Shown here: positions 1 to 11,192 of the stretch, piece by piece
Numbering within the stretch: position 1 is the stretch's first letter
Layout: the number at the start of each line of letters is the position of its first letter
Source of the DNA: Eucalyptus grandis
Lineage: Eukaryota > Streptophyta > Magnoliopsida > Myrtales > Myrtaceae
Assembly: GCF_016545825.1 (NCBI RefSeq)
Contig: NC_052622.1
Coordinates: forward strand, 42,555,263 to 42,619,262
Length of the DNA: 64,000 nucleotides
Direction: 5' to 3'
Made by a program: the position numbers and the translations under genes
Notes under the pieces: model-generated
Seen by the model: the letters and a program-made list of their open reading frames with translations, nothing else
Database searches by the model: none
Told to the model about the DNA's origin: nothing

Positions 1-687
1 AACGTTGAAAACAACTAATATTCTTCAACCTGCAGAAGAGCAATATGGATATAGCCAGCTGTTTGGAATTAGCAATTCTTCAACCCCTCAAACAGTGGCT
101 AGCTGTGATGCAGTTCTCACCATAAATTGATCTCAAGCATAACAAGGTATAGAAAAGAAAATGCGAAAGCCTTAGGACATCTAAAACAACTTTTTACAAT
201 CTACTGTCCAGAATGAACTCTGGATGGAATTGATCAAGAAGTTGCACGTAGGTGATTCTCTGACAACCGCATTGAACAACCTAACTCTACAGTATCACAT
301 ACAAGCGCTAGCAGCATGTGAGTATATATATAAAATTTCGGAACAAAGCCCTCTAGCAATAAAGACCTATGAGGTAGCAGGGAAAATGGAAGGGAGAGGG
401 ATTTATTGCTTCTGTATGGCCTTCAGATACCCTCATGTTGGAGGCTATTTCATTAAAAAATAAATGCAGAAAAGAGAAGTTATGGTGAGTCTAAGATGCA
501 CCATCACACAGGCTCTCCATAAGTTAATGTTTTAGTTAAGCAGCCATATTATTCAATCTAATGTGAAATGCCACAAGTTATTCTCTAGACTTATCTTACT
601 GCTTTTGCAGCAACTTCGCCACCTGACAAGTCAAGCAAAACACCAATCTAAGGAAAGAAACAAAAAACTAAGCAGTTCTTTTCTTAC
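1..687. other. 3' side of the TPR gene: probable intron, last exon not found
   Basis: This is downstream of the last recognisable TPR-gene exon, and the exon ends in a good splice donor. I looked on the minus strand for the usual C-terminal exon (a final TPR helix and a Lys/Leu-rich tail) and found nothing convincing. The rest of the gene most likely lies beyond the left edge. No other gene is visible. Confidence 0.5.
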
Positions 688-2504
688 CTTCCCATGGTAC
701 TGTATGCTTTTGAAAGGTTCTGACAGGCTTCAATTGAATCGGCATGATGTGGACCAAGCGCAACATCCATAATGTCCTTTGCAACAGCAAACATCTGTGC
801 AGCTGATTGTGGTCTATCTAGCTCCAAATATGCGGCTCCCAGATTGTTATAAATATAACCTACTCCAAAATGTTTTGAACCAAAGCTTCCTTCCAACCTT
901 TCTGCTGCACTCTCCAAGTAAGGAATTGCCTGTTGTACTTTCCCTGTCAGCAACAGCAACCATCCTATCCTTGCAGAAACACTTCCCTCGGAATGTTGCT
1001 CCTGCGGAAGTTTCTCCAGTAAAGCGAGAGCTCTCTTTAGTAATGAGATTGCCGTTTCAAATTCGTTCATGGTCTCATACTGCATAGATATTTCGGAGTA
1101 TGCTTCTGCAACTTCTATTGGAGACACTGCCTCTTTCTTATCAAGAATCCCACAAGCAAGCTCCAAGCACCTCTTCGCATCTGCAAGCTTCTGTTGATCA
1201 CCCAGTGCTTTCCCCATTGATATGAACACCAAAGCCCTAGTCTGACTATCTTTTTCTGTCTTTTGGACGGCATCCCTCAGAGTATTAATAGCTTGATCGG
1301 TCTTTCCCAGTGCAACCTGCATATTCGCAGCATCAATCTCAGCACGGAGCAAATCAGAATTGAGGCCCCAGCTCTTCAAAACCTTCTGCGAAAGCTCATT
1401 CTGCTCCAGTGCCTTGTCATGCTGCTCCAACCCACTATATATCACACCAAGAAGTCTCCTATCGTGCGCAACCTCCACCGAATTATTACCTAGATGATTT
1501 GTGTGTATCTCGAGAGCCTTCAAACCAAATGGCAGAGCCTCTTTAAAGTTGAGAACAGCAACATAAGCTTCCGCAACGTCCCGATTTGCTTTACCCAACT
1601 CCACACTATCCTCCTCAAAAGTCGCCTCCTTAATCTCCAGACACTTCCTAAGGTCCCTAATAGCTTCCTCTCTCCTTCCCATCGCCGTCTTCACGTTCGC
1701 CAACTCAAGAAGCACCGCGTGCTGCACGGGTCTAATGTCCTCCACTCCAGACCCCTCTTCCCCCAGCCTAGCCAACATCCTGTTAGATCTATTCAAGTAC
1801 CCCAAACTATCACTAAACCTCTTCAACATGTAATTAGCAGAACCCATCAGCTGCAGAGCCATGGCAACCACCAAACTGGGCTCACCATCCCTATCCAACC
1901 CCTTCAGAGCCCTGTCCGCGAAATGCAGAATCTTGTTGGGGTCCCCGCCTTCCTGATCGAGCTTGAGGCCGATCTTGAGGGACGCCAAGCCGAGCCCCTT
2001 CTCGTCGAAGGAGGATTCCATCTTCTTGAACGCGCCCATCATCTCGTCCAGCGTGCCCGCGGCCTCGAATGCCTCCTCAAGCTGCGACCTTTCTCGGATT
2101 TTCCGCTGCCGCGAGGGGACAGGAGCGGGTTTCTCGACGAGGGTATCGAGGTTTCTCGACGCGGGCGCCAAGAACTCGTGCGGCTTGAGTAGTAGTAACC
2201 CGTGGGGGGACCTGGAGCAGGGGTTACTGGAGGCGAATGGGGAGATGATGGTTTGGGGCTTTGGCGTCTGCAGTGCGCGAGGAGGTATGCGGAAGCTCTT
2301 CTCATGGCGAACGGATTCTATTGATCTCGCTGGGAGATGGCTTGAGTTTTTCTGTGTTGGCAGGGGGCAGCGACGGAGCTTTGCATAAACCCTTGCAGAA
2401 CCCTCGGACAGCCAGGATTTCTGCCAGGAAAAACCAAAGAGAAAATGGGGTAAAGGTTTGTCTGCTGTTCCAGTTGACTTCCGTCTAATGGAAAACTGAA
2501 GCAT
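688..2504 (-). CDS. TPR protein, kinesin-light-chain-related type (5' exon; 3' end outside window)
   Basis: The open frame gives 605 codons from the ATG at 2504 to a splice donor after 688 (GGAAG|GTAAG). Residues 1-130 are basic and Ser/Pro-rich and look like an organellar targeting or disordered leader. From about residue 140 the protein is helical with repeated TPR units, for example MGRREEAIRDLRKCLEIKE, FKEALPFGLKALEIH, FETAISLLKRALALLEKLP and YIYNNLGAAYLELDRPQSA. This spacing is typical of kinesin-light-chain-like TPRs. TPR arrays are protein-docking scaffolds; no catalytic motif is visible. The neighbouring CDT1 and bHLH155-like genes suggest orthology to Arabidopsis AT2G31240 (from memory). 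The frame closes just after the donor, so 3' coding sequence is missing here. The start is the first ATG of the frame; a later in-frame Met is possible because the N-terminus is poorly conserved in this group. Confidence 0.85.
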
Positions 2505-2565
2505 AGAGGAAATGTTTTGCTTGTACTCTCTTTATTTGAATTAAGTAAATCCAAGGGGTTTGGCC

Positions 2566-3036
2566 AGGAAAGTACCAATTTTTGAATTTATTTCATTGTT
2601 ATTAATTCAGTCATATTTTTTTAATTGAACTAATTTAATTTTAAAACTTTTCATATTGGTATTAATTCAATTTATCCAATCAATATAGACTAAAAATTAC
2701 CGACGTTAATGTCGGCCAATTTATATGACCTTATTAGTGTTGATGTTAAATTTTTTATTAATTTTTTTTTTTTTTTGGCATGACCTATGCCCGTGGAAGA
2801 AAAAGAAAGAGAAATTTTAAAAATATTAAAAATTTATATGAACAAATGTTGACATCAGTGCTAATCGTGTCATGTAGTTAGATTAGTGTCCATATTAGCA
2901 ATTTTCAACCTAAATTGATCAAATAGACTCAATTAATACCAATGTGAAAATAATTATGATTGAATTAATCAAATTAAAATGTTTATGAATTAATTGGTAT
3001 CGATTTTATAGGTTTGAATTTACTTTTGTATTTTTT
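2566..3036. repeat. AT-rich MITE-like repeat
   Basis: This block begins GGAAAGTACCAA and ends in a reversed, weakly matching AAATTTACTTTTG. It contains alternating TTAATTCAATT-type words on both strands. The same architecture recurs at 9212-9629 and 13590-13930. It encodes nothing. I infer a non-autonomous DNA element; I could not define a target-site duplication. Confidence 0.4.
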
Positions 3037-4440
3037 TTTACATCGGTTCATGGAGAGAGTAAAATCGAAAAAACTCTAATTGTATCATCATGATCAATTT
3101 TTTCTTATCGAAATATTTATCTTTTCGAAATGATGGACGTAAAATAAAATGAAAGAGTTACCAAATATTGACTCCATCAAAACTGGCCTGGCCACCGGCC
3201 CACCGAGCCTTGTCAGCTCGGGCACGGCGCGGCTTAAAAGGTGCCGTGTTAGTAGATATGATCTGTCGGTCGTCGGCCTTGGCTCGATTAAACCTGGCCC
3301 AAGCCCATTATCAGTATGGGCCCATCCTTATTTTAGTTTTCTGAGCTTGGGCCTCCAAAACTGAGCAGTCACTCTTTAGGCCCAAAAACTAATAATCGCC
3401 CCTAATCCTCAATCTTCGGTCACGTAGTACTTTGTAACACTTGATAAAGCCGTAATCAATTTTAGTTTTTTTTTTCTCTAAGTATCATACCGGAGAACTG
3501 CAACGACAATCGTTTTTTTATCATGTCAACTCAGTCTAGACTTTCCCGTGAAATTATCGCGAGAGCCATGTGGTGAGTTCCGCAATACATTTACACGTCG
3601 GCTCCGACCCAAACAACAAGTCAAATTCAATAATAACAATGAAACCTAATAGCCTCGTGATGGGAGCAATTGCAGGGGTGAATACCACAGGTTAGTTCTC
3701 ATGAGATGATTCCCCAAATGAAACCCTTGACCCTAGAGGAATCCCCCAAACGAATATTGCAACAACTTTACAGAAGAGAATGCTCAATCTGGAGGATGAT
3801 GTTGCTTGAGATCGATGCTAATGGTGTCAAAGAGGTTGTTGGCACAGTACATGACCACCAATTATTGAGCAAATCCTCTGAGTAGGAGAGGCCACTTGAA
3901 GAAGCACATAACAGGACATGATGTCAAGATATATGTGGCTAGAGAGAGCTCTTCAAGTACAATGCCATAACGAAAAGATTTTTTAAGGATAATAAGTAGA
4001 GAATCTAAAAAATAATCGTTTATATCATTTAGAATAATGAATGAATAAAAAGTATCATCGTCTTTATGAAAATATAATCGGTAATTAAAATATTTTATTG
4101 ACTAATAATTTCAAGCGATACAATCAATTATTTTTAAGAAAATATTTTTCAAATCATTCAATTTCTGCAAAATAAATGAAGTGTAAATAGTTGAAAATAT
4201 TTTAAAATGCCTGAATCCTAAAAATATATCCCCCTATTAAAAGATATTTTTTAAAAAAAAAATTAAACTTATTTTTCTCCTTTTTATTTACCCTTTTTCC
4301 AAGGAAAAATATAAACCACGGGACATCGGGCGCCCGCCATCCGGTCCTCCAAACACACCCCGTCCCCTACTCAAAGGACACGACCAACCCTGTGTCCAAA
4401 CAGACCCCCTCAAAAGCGCGGGACGCAACGGGCAAATCTC
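3037..4440. other. Intergenic, no gene recognised
   Basis: This spacer separates the divergent TPR and CDT1 genes. 3180-3370 is GC-rich with several GGGCC/GGCCC words, perhaps an old repeat. Around 3780-3870 a short open stretch looks weakly protein-like but has stops and no recognisable family. 3960-4300 is AT-rich. Confidence 0.5.
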
Positions 4441-4499
4441 GCGGGAAATCCGACGTGGCGCCCCGCCACCTCAGCCTCCACGTCATCCCTCCCGCCAAA
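4441..4499 (+). promoter_or_regulatory. Two E2F-type sites upstream of CDT1
   Basis: GCGGGAAA at 4441-4448 is the exact reverse complement of the E2F consensus TTTCCCGC. CCGCCAAA at 4492-4499 reads TTTGGCGG on the minus strand and fits TTTSSCGS. They lie 105-165 bases before the CDT1 ATG. Plant CDT1 genes are known E2F/RB targets expressed at G1/S, so the sites fit the gene. ACGTGGC (4453-4459) and CCACGTCA (4478-4485) between them are ACGT-core bZIP-type motifs. Function is inferred from motif and position. Confidence 0.6.
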
Positions 4500-4604
4500 A
4501 AGCCCTAGCATATACACTCTCCCCCGCGATCTTCCTCCGCCACCACCACCACCACCACCACCATCCTCCGCCCCAATCTCCTCCTCTCTCGATCGTCGGA
4601 GAAA

Positions 4605-7600
4605 ATGGAGTCTCCCGATTCACCGCCCTCCTCCATCGCCTTCAGATCCAAGAAGCCCTTCTCCTCCGCCTCGAGAAAGGCCCGATCTTGCGACGCCGGC
4701 GGCGGCGGCGGAGCCGGAGCCGACGGCATCTTGAGCTCCAAGACCCCGGAGAAGCCGTCCCGCCTCCCGGCCGAGTCCGGAACCGCGGCGTCGCGCTCTC
4801 GATCAGGGACGTGAGGCGGGTCGCCGAGAGCCTCCGCGGGTCGTCCAATCGGGACCCGCCGGCGGGCCGCGAGGCCGGGTCGTCGGCGCGCAAGCAGATC
4901 TTCGCCGACGAGGGCCCTGCTCGGAAGCCGAAGAGAGCTGCTGCTGGGTCGACTAAGTTGCCGGAGAAGTAAGTGGGTTTTGTCTTTGTGTGCGCGTAAT
5001 TTTGGGTTGTGGATGATCGTAGGATTGTGTTGAATGGGTTGTTGATTTGTTTAGGTACGAGGTGTTGGGGCAGTTCTTCGATGGCTTGGATAGTGCGGTC
5101 AGGCTGTTGAAATTGAAGGGATCGCTGTCGACGTTCACGAATGTCTGCCCCAAAATCGAGTGCCTGACAGACAGGTATGTCTTTGAGGAAGAACTGATTT
5201 CGCATTTGATTTCTGTGGAATTAGAATTTCTTCACCTGGGGTAGCGAAGCTGAAGCTGGACCGTAGTACTTGTTACATTGAACTCGATTATGATCATTTT
5301 GCGGTTTGTATTGTCTATATAAGGTGCAAATCTACATAATTCATTAGGCGCAATGAAAAATTAGCAAACTTTGACGAATTCCTGGGTTTGGTAATTTATC
5401 CTATCCGTTGATTATACGATGCTACTTGAACTATGAAGAGGGAAGGGATTTTAGGATGGAAGTGATGAATTGGGTTTTCGGAATGTTGGTCCCTGCTAGT
5501 TTTTCAGCTACGGTGAACTAGAAACTGAAGTGAAATGACTCAGATATCGCAGTCTTTATTGTCTCCCACGATACTTGATGATGCTTATATATTAGCTGAT
5601 GAGAATCAGTAGCTATAGATTTGTTGTTCCTGATTCTCTTCTGATGCTTTCAGGAGGTTCACTCATAAACACCTGTCTCAGTTGAAGTATATCTTACCTG
5701 AGGCAATTGAGATAAAGAAGGTGCTCACGTTCGATGAGCAAACCAGTTGCATGAAGCCGAATCTCTGCATAAGTCTGAATGCTGACGCAATTCAAAAAGA
5801 TGGGGAGACGAGCTTGGACAATAGCAAGATCAATTTACGAAAGCTCTTCCGTGCTCGGCTCTCGGAATTTGTTAGCGCCCATCCTGAGGTACTTTGGAAG
5901 GCGTCATTTATGTATATTCACTGCACTTTGCTGTTAGTTGAAGTACCATTTGGTAATTCGATAGACTGATGATCTGTTCTGTCAAGCATTCTTTTAGTTC
6001 GCATATTAGTTGCATGTAATTGACACTTTCCGCTTCAGGGTAGTTACATTATTTTGATGGGATTGCCGCTACGTGTTCATAACATTGTTTTCTTGAATCA
6101 GGGAGATGAAGTTCCAGAGGAACCACTTCCAGAACCTTTCAATCGCTCACAAGATAGAATCTCAAATGAGATATTGCGGTCCAATGCCTCTTTGCCTGTG
6201 GAAGCATCAACAGAAGATCCTGTAGGATTGCAACCAGCGGTAGCGTCTCATCTGTCTGGATCGTTTCGGAGACGGTTCTCCCAGAAGGTTGAGAGCAATA
6301 CATCGGGAAACACTATTCAGACAGTGTCTGAAGTTTCACTTGGGCCTGCTTCTCTTTCAGTTCCAGAGTCGCACCAGGATGAGATTTCTAATGATGAGGA
6401 AGCAGGTTCTTCTGAACCACATGAAGACAAGTTGGCTTCACAGATGAGCAGCAAAGAACATTTAGCTGACTCTGCAGCTCCAGTGGTTTGTCCACCTTCA
6501 AATAATATTGCCACTCCAAGAAAAGCAATTGATCTGTTGAAGACTGCTGATTCTCCTCAGAAAATCTCAAGTTTGGAATCAACTCCTACAAAACTTGCTT
6601 CGACTCCTGCAAAACTTGCTTCAACTCCAGCTAGGCTAATGGCTGCGACACCTCAATTGCAGCCACCAAAGAGGAGTTTCATGAGCCCTGAAGATGATTG
6701 TGCCAGTTCACCTCATAAGTTAATTAGGCGTCCACCTCGTACCCGTTCACTGAAATTTGATACTCCTGTTAAGGACACATTGGTGGAGGATGAAGCAAGG
6801 AAAAACGACTCAGTTTCATCTGATGATGATATATTCGATATTCTTCCCCAGGATCTTCTCCAAAAGGTGAGAATATATTTCAAAACCCATCCTTTCTTTT
6901 TCCCAAAGGGATATCTACCAGTAATGTGGTTTGGATTTGATAATCAGCTTCGGCATATCAGTCAAATGTTATTTATTTTGCGGTGCCCTGATATATATGT
7001 TGATGAGACTAGTCAGAATATTGAATCAGTAATGGAGAGAACATTATTTCTTCCTATGTGCAGATAAGAGATAGAGAGAAGAAAGCTATGGAGGATAAAG
7101 ATCCAGCCATCTCACGAGCAAAGAGAAGGCGAGAAATTCTCACTGCTCTGCCTCAACTATTCAACATGATGCATTTCTTGTTCAAGTCTACCAAGCGCTC
7201 CGTGATGACAAGAGAGGAGCTTATTTATCAGATTATTAAAAGCCGCTTCGATATGATCGACAGACGTAAGTTTTTTTCTTTTCTATTTGGTGACTTCACA
7301 GGGTATTGTTGCCATCAGGGTTTGCATGTTCTGAAGATTCATTTTGTGCCTTTTTGACAGGAGAAGTTGAAGAGCAACTTGATTTGATGAAAGAGCTGGT
7401 CCCCGAGTGGATCTCCGAGAAAGCGGCTTCCACCGGGGATCGCCTTTTCAGGTGTGCTTTTGTCTCATTTCCTTTAGAGCAAGCCTGGTTAATAACTGAT
7501 CATGTCTGAAATTTCCAGTCCTTATTGTACAACTAAGTGTCATCGAGCTTTCATTTCATATATCGGCACTTGACTGAGAAGCTTCTTATTTGCAGCATCA

Positions 7601-7653
7601 ACAAAATGTCAGATCCCGATTCTATACGGCAACAGCTTGCTGAAGCAAAGTGA
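4605..7653 (+). CDS. CDT1: CDT1 replication licensing factor, seven exons, frameshift in exon 1
   Basis: Exons are 4605-4968, 5055-5174, 5654-5888, 6102-6866, 7064-7265, 7361-7451 and 7596-7653, all with GT-AG junctions. They sum to 1835 nt, one short of 612 codons. CDT1 loads MCM2-7 with ORC and CDC6 at origins in the nucleus. Visible parts: N-terminal basic tail; geminin/MCM-type winged-helix region in exons 2-3 (KYEVLGQFFDGLDSAVRLL, THKHLSQLKYILPEAIEI); a Ser/Thr-Pro-rich linker in exon 4 with three near-repeats of STPxKLA, likely CDK sites; and the C-terminal winged helix in exons 5-7 (RRREILTALPQLFNMMHFL). One base is missing near 4761-4772: the N-terminus reads in one frame to TPEKPSRLPA, then RVRNRGVALSIRDVRRVAES continues in the next. 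Unrepaired, the product stops at 4812-4814 after 69 residues. No in-frame upstream ATG rescues it. It is either a real lesion or an assembly indel in GC-rich sequence. Orthology to AT2G31270 (CDT1a) is supported by the flanking genes. Confidence 0.88.
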
Positions 7654-8422
7654 CAGCGTTTGTGCTAAGATCTTCTGGGAACTAGGATCAAATTAGCACC
7701 GAGAATGCAGAAGAACTCTTCTTCTGCCAATTGTAAATGTTCAATCTTCTTTTTCCCTTTTTGTATGCTAGTTGCATATTTAGATGTGGAGGCTGTTACT
7801 AGGGACGAGTTGCTGCAGCACCTAATTTATAACATTGAAATTAGTGATCAATCATATGAACCTGCATTCTTCTAGCTGGTAAATATTCCGGGCAATCTGT
7901 GTAACAGAAATTTAGGGTGGATGCTAAATGCTAGCATTTTTAGATGTGATCGAACTTTTGTGCCATTTTTGTGGTGGCATTGTACAATTGAGAATGCAAT
8001 CCTGACAGAACAATGATTTTGCAGAAGGAGACTTCATCGGGTTGTAGTTTGAAGTTAAATTGTGGTCGTATTTTATAGACAGGTTTTGTACTTTTTCACC
8101 TTCTGTATTGGGGCAATCTGAGGGTTCAATCAGTTCACTCGGTTCCCAAGAATCAATTGGCTTGAGCAATGCCCTGTCAGGAATAACCATGGACTAAAAT
8201 CATGTTTCGGTATTTCTTTCATACGTTTTTACAACAAAAACGAACCCAGTCATATCTGTGTTGCAGCTGATATTTTTCTGCAGCACTGTTGTAGATTTTA
8301 GATTCAACACCGCAAATCGTAGGCTACTGTTGTCATGATATGAACAACTTGAAAGAAATTTTATCCTTGTTAAGCATCAGGACATAAGACTGTCTTGGCC
8401 AGAGCTGATCAAAACGAGTTGG
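7654..8422. other. CDT1 3' flank, no gene seen
   Basis: This contains the 3' untranslated region and spacer after the CDT1 stop. The sequence is AT-rich with no coding frame of note and no strong AATAAA near the stop. Confidence 0.5.
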
Positions 8423-8745
8423 TCATGCTTCACTGAATCCACCAAATGGTCCATCCAAATTCATGCCTTGGATGCCGATAATTTTGCGCATTAAACCGTC
8501 TAGCTCCGAATCAACTCCGACCTCCAACTCGTCAACTTCGCTGTTGAATTGATCATAGATTCTGCCGTTGGAATGAATTGAAACGTGACCGTGTAAAGAC
8601 TCGACATATAGGCTGATGCCTCATTTTCTACATTCAATTTATCATCCTGCTCTTTGAGAGGCACGAACGTATCTGCTGATAAGGTAGCAGGACAGTCTGA
8701 CTTCGGTTTTATGGCGAACTCTGTTTTATCGATGCAAACTAAATT
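8423..8745 (-). pseudogene. Unrecognised C-terminal gene fragment with a frameshift
   Basis: Two minus-strand frames join into one protein-like stretch. The first reads KPKSDCPATLSADTFVPLKE and runs to ENEASAY. A shift of two bases at a TATATG (about 8605-8610) then gives VESLHGHVSIHSNGRIYDQF, a conserved-looking acidic helix (VDELEVGVDSELDGLMRKII) and a tail ending GPFGGFSEA before a TGA at 8423-8425. Composition and length look like a genuine last exon. I do not recognise the family. A stop lies just upstream of the first frame with no obvious acceptor. It may be a relic of a once-adjacent gene, or a real exon carrying an indel. Confidence 0.4.
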
Positions 8746-8748
8746 CAC

Positions 8749-9211
8749 TCAGATCCGAATGCATACGCAAAATCACTTAAAAACTCTCTGGGCGCTGCTG
8801 GTTAGCCATAAGCTTGGGAAAGTTTTTAGCTGTGTTTCTTGGCTATGCAAAGGGGAAGAAGCAAAACGAGATCGGGTGGTTAGGAAAAAGGGTAAATTAC
8901 AAAACTGAATCCTCAAAATTTTCCTTGACTTGCAATTGGCGTTCCTGTAGTATGAAAATCTTACATTTTGCCTCTTGGGTTTTGCCAAACTCTCAGTATG
9001 GAAAACAATTCGAGAAGGGCTTGAATAGTTATAAAAATCACATGTTGCAAGCAAAGCGTGAGCATCTCGAAATTAGATGGAGAGAAGTGTTCCTAAAAAA
9101 AAAGTCGATGATGGCTTTTAGTAATTTCTGAAAAAAGAAAATGAAGATAAAATTCACAAAGTATCAATTGTTTAAATGTGGAATATAATATATGGCATAA
9201 TGGTAAGCTTG
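8749..9211. other. Intergenic, nothing recognised
   Basis: Short ORFs occur on both strands, but none has family-like composition and they overlap each other. Confidence 0.4.
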
Positions 9212-9629
9212 GGAAAAGTACCAAAAGTCATAGATTTATTATATTCAATTTAATCTTAAACATTTCAATTCGATCAATTTAGCCCTAAATATTTTTTACA
9301 TCTGCACCAATTTAGTTAATCCGTTCAATTTAGGCCTTCGTGGCCCCACTAACTCCGGGCAAGGTGACCAGCTAGTGGCCAGCAAGGGTCACCCATAAAA
9401 ATGAAGGAAAAAAAAATTCAAATATCATTAAAAAAACATTCACGTCAATATCAGTCATTTTATGTAAAACTACTAACATTCACATTAACGGTTTACAGTT
9501 TAAATTGGTCGGATAAACTAATTTGATACTAATTAAAGAATATTTATGATTAAATTGATTTAATTGAAATGTTTGAGACTGAATTAATATTAATGTAACG
9601 AGTTTAAGATTTTTTTTTAATACTTTTCC
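9212..9629. repeat. MITE-like element with short terminal inverted repeats
   Basis: The left end GGGAAAAGTACCAAAAG is mirrored at the right by a TTTTTTTTAATACTTTTCC end (about 10 matching terminal bases). The interior is AT-rich with no coding. It is related in layout to 2566-3036 and 13590-13930. A target duplication is not certain. Confidence 0.5.
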
Positions 9630-10414
9630 TTAGTAAGCTAAAAGCTACAACATTCCAGCAATCTTTCAAGTTATACCTTCAATCGACCAACTAGAACAAA
9701 AGCCATGGAAGCAACAGGTCAACAAATTGGGAACACGACAATCGAAATGTAGAAGTGACACCCATCACAATCACCACGTCCACCGGCGAGTGGCTATTCT
9801 CCTTCGTACACCGTCGCACGAAAAATGTCTTAGGTAGGATCCACTTGACATTCGGGCGCGATTTCACATCCAGATCATGCCGAAATGACCCTAAAACCGT
9901 GGTATTTCAAGCACTTCAACAGGGCGGGTCTGTGGACATGAAGCATCCTAGGTTTTTTTTTTTTTTTAATTTTTTTTTCCTGTGTAGGATCCGAAAGTGG
10001 TTTTGCTCCTCAGGACACGCACATGCAAACCCCGCCAATGCACCCACAGCAGTGTGATCAAGCAAGCCGATTGGCCCTCGGCAAAAGGCCAAAGCAAAAT
10101 TTGCATTCTTGATTCGGTTCGGGGTGGGTAGGGAACACTTTCCATGGCAAAAAAGTATAATCATGGATTTCAAGGGCATCTTTGCTGGGCTTTTCTACAG
10201 CAACCGCATCATTCGAGATCATGGGACATCAAACTGTCTATTGACTCCAGCATCCGTCCGATCACCTTTGCCTTTTCTTAGGTCCTTTTCCACTGATCTT
10301 TTGGTTCCCGTAAGCGACATAAGTGTCAACTTTCCTGATGCCTGGTTCATAGGATGAGTAGCAGGAGAGCCATCTCTAATGAATTTATTATTTTAACCAA
10401 AAGGAAAAAGGAAA
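9630..10414. other. Intergenic, low-complexity tracts only
   Basis: It holds a T-rich tract at 9952-9980 and several short overlapping ORFs with no recognisable product. Confidence 0.4.
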
Positions 10415-10668
10415 ATTTCACAAATGGTTCTTAAATTTTAATTCAATGCGCAATGTGAATTTTAAACTTTCAATTTATTCAATGTGATTCGTGAACTTTT
10501 AATACATATTCAGTTTAAAAATATTAAAAATATATTTAGTGTAAAGTTTATGGACTAAATTAGACATGTACCCAAAGTTCATGGATCACATTGCATATTA
10601 AGCCGGAGTTCAAAAACTATATTACATATTGGGTCAAAGTTTATGGATTATTTGTGTCATTATTTTAA
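10415..10668. repeat. Fold-back MITE-like repeat
   Basis: The left half carries repeated CAATGTGATTCGTGAACTTT-like words. The right half carries their reverse complements (AAAGTTCATGGATCACATTG, AAAGTTTATGGATTATTTGTG), so the block can fold into a long imperfect hairpin. A related left half occurs at 22,385-22,560. No coding. Confidence 0.55.
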
Positions 10669-11192
10669 TACAAAAAAAGGATGGAATGTCTAGGTCTTGG
10701 AAAAGTTTGTCGATCTTTATCTTGAAATTGGTTGGGCAAAACCGATTTGACGATGAAGGTCTCGAGTGTCGGCCACATGGTCCGCAAAAAGGAATCCATG
10801 AAAGAGTGAAAGGAGATGTGTGAAATTAGTCTAGACCCACACGTATCATATATTTTAAAAATTTAAGCTATTAGAACATGCCGCGGAGTATATCCTGTAT
10901 CTTGAAAGTTCAAATGTTTTCGGTCTGTTCTTTCTCAAGTCTAAAACAATCTTCATGCATTTTCACAACGTGGGACTTATGCTCACCACGCAAGGGTATC
11001 CTACTCAACATTATATGAACACCCTTTTTGATTCAACAAATGTGAATTTGATTGTTTTATCAAATCCAAAGTCATGGTCGAATTACTCCCTTGGCTTTTC
11101 AGTATCTATGTATAGTTAATTAAACTTTGTGTGGCTCCAATTGAAATTAGTCAGTTTTAGTTTTCCTGTTTAAAATTGTTTTGAAATTTTAC
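10669..11192. other. Intergenic, nothing recognised
   Basis: AT-rich sequence without gene-like ORFs. Confidence 0.4.

Noticed and set aside
779..2388. Long plus-strand ORFs opposite the TPR exon (for example 1494-2192 and 1963-2388)
   Set aside because: They are antisense shadows of a long GC-rich coding exon. The minus frame has clear TPR periodicity; the plus frames have no family composition.
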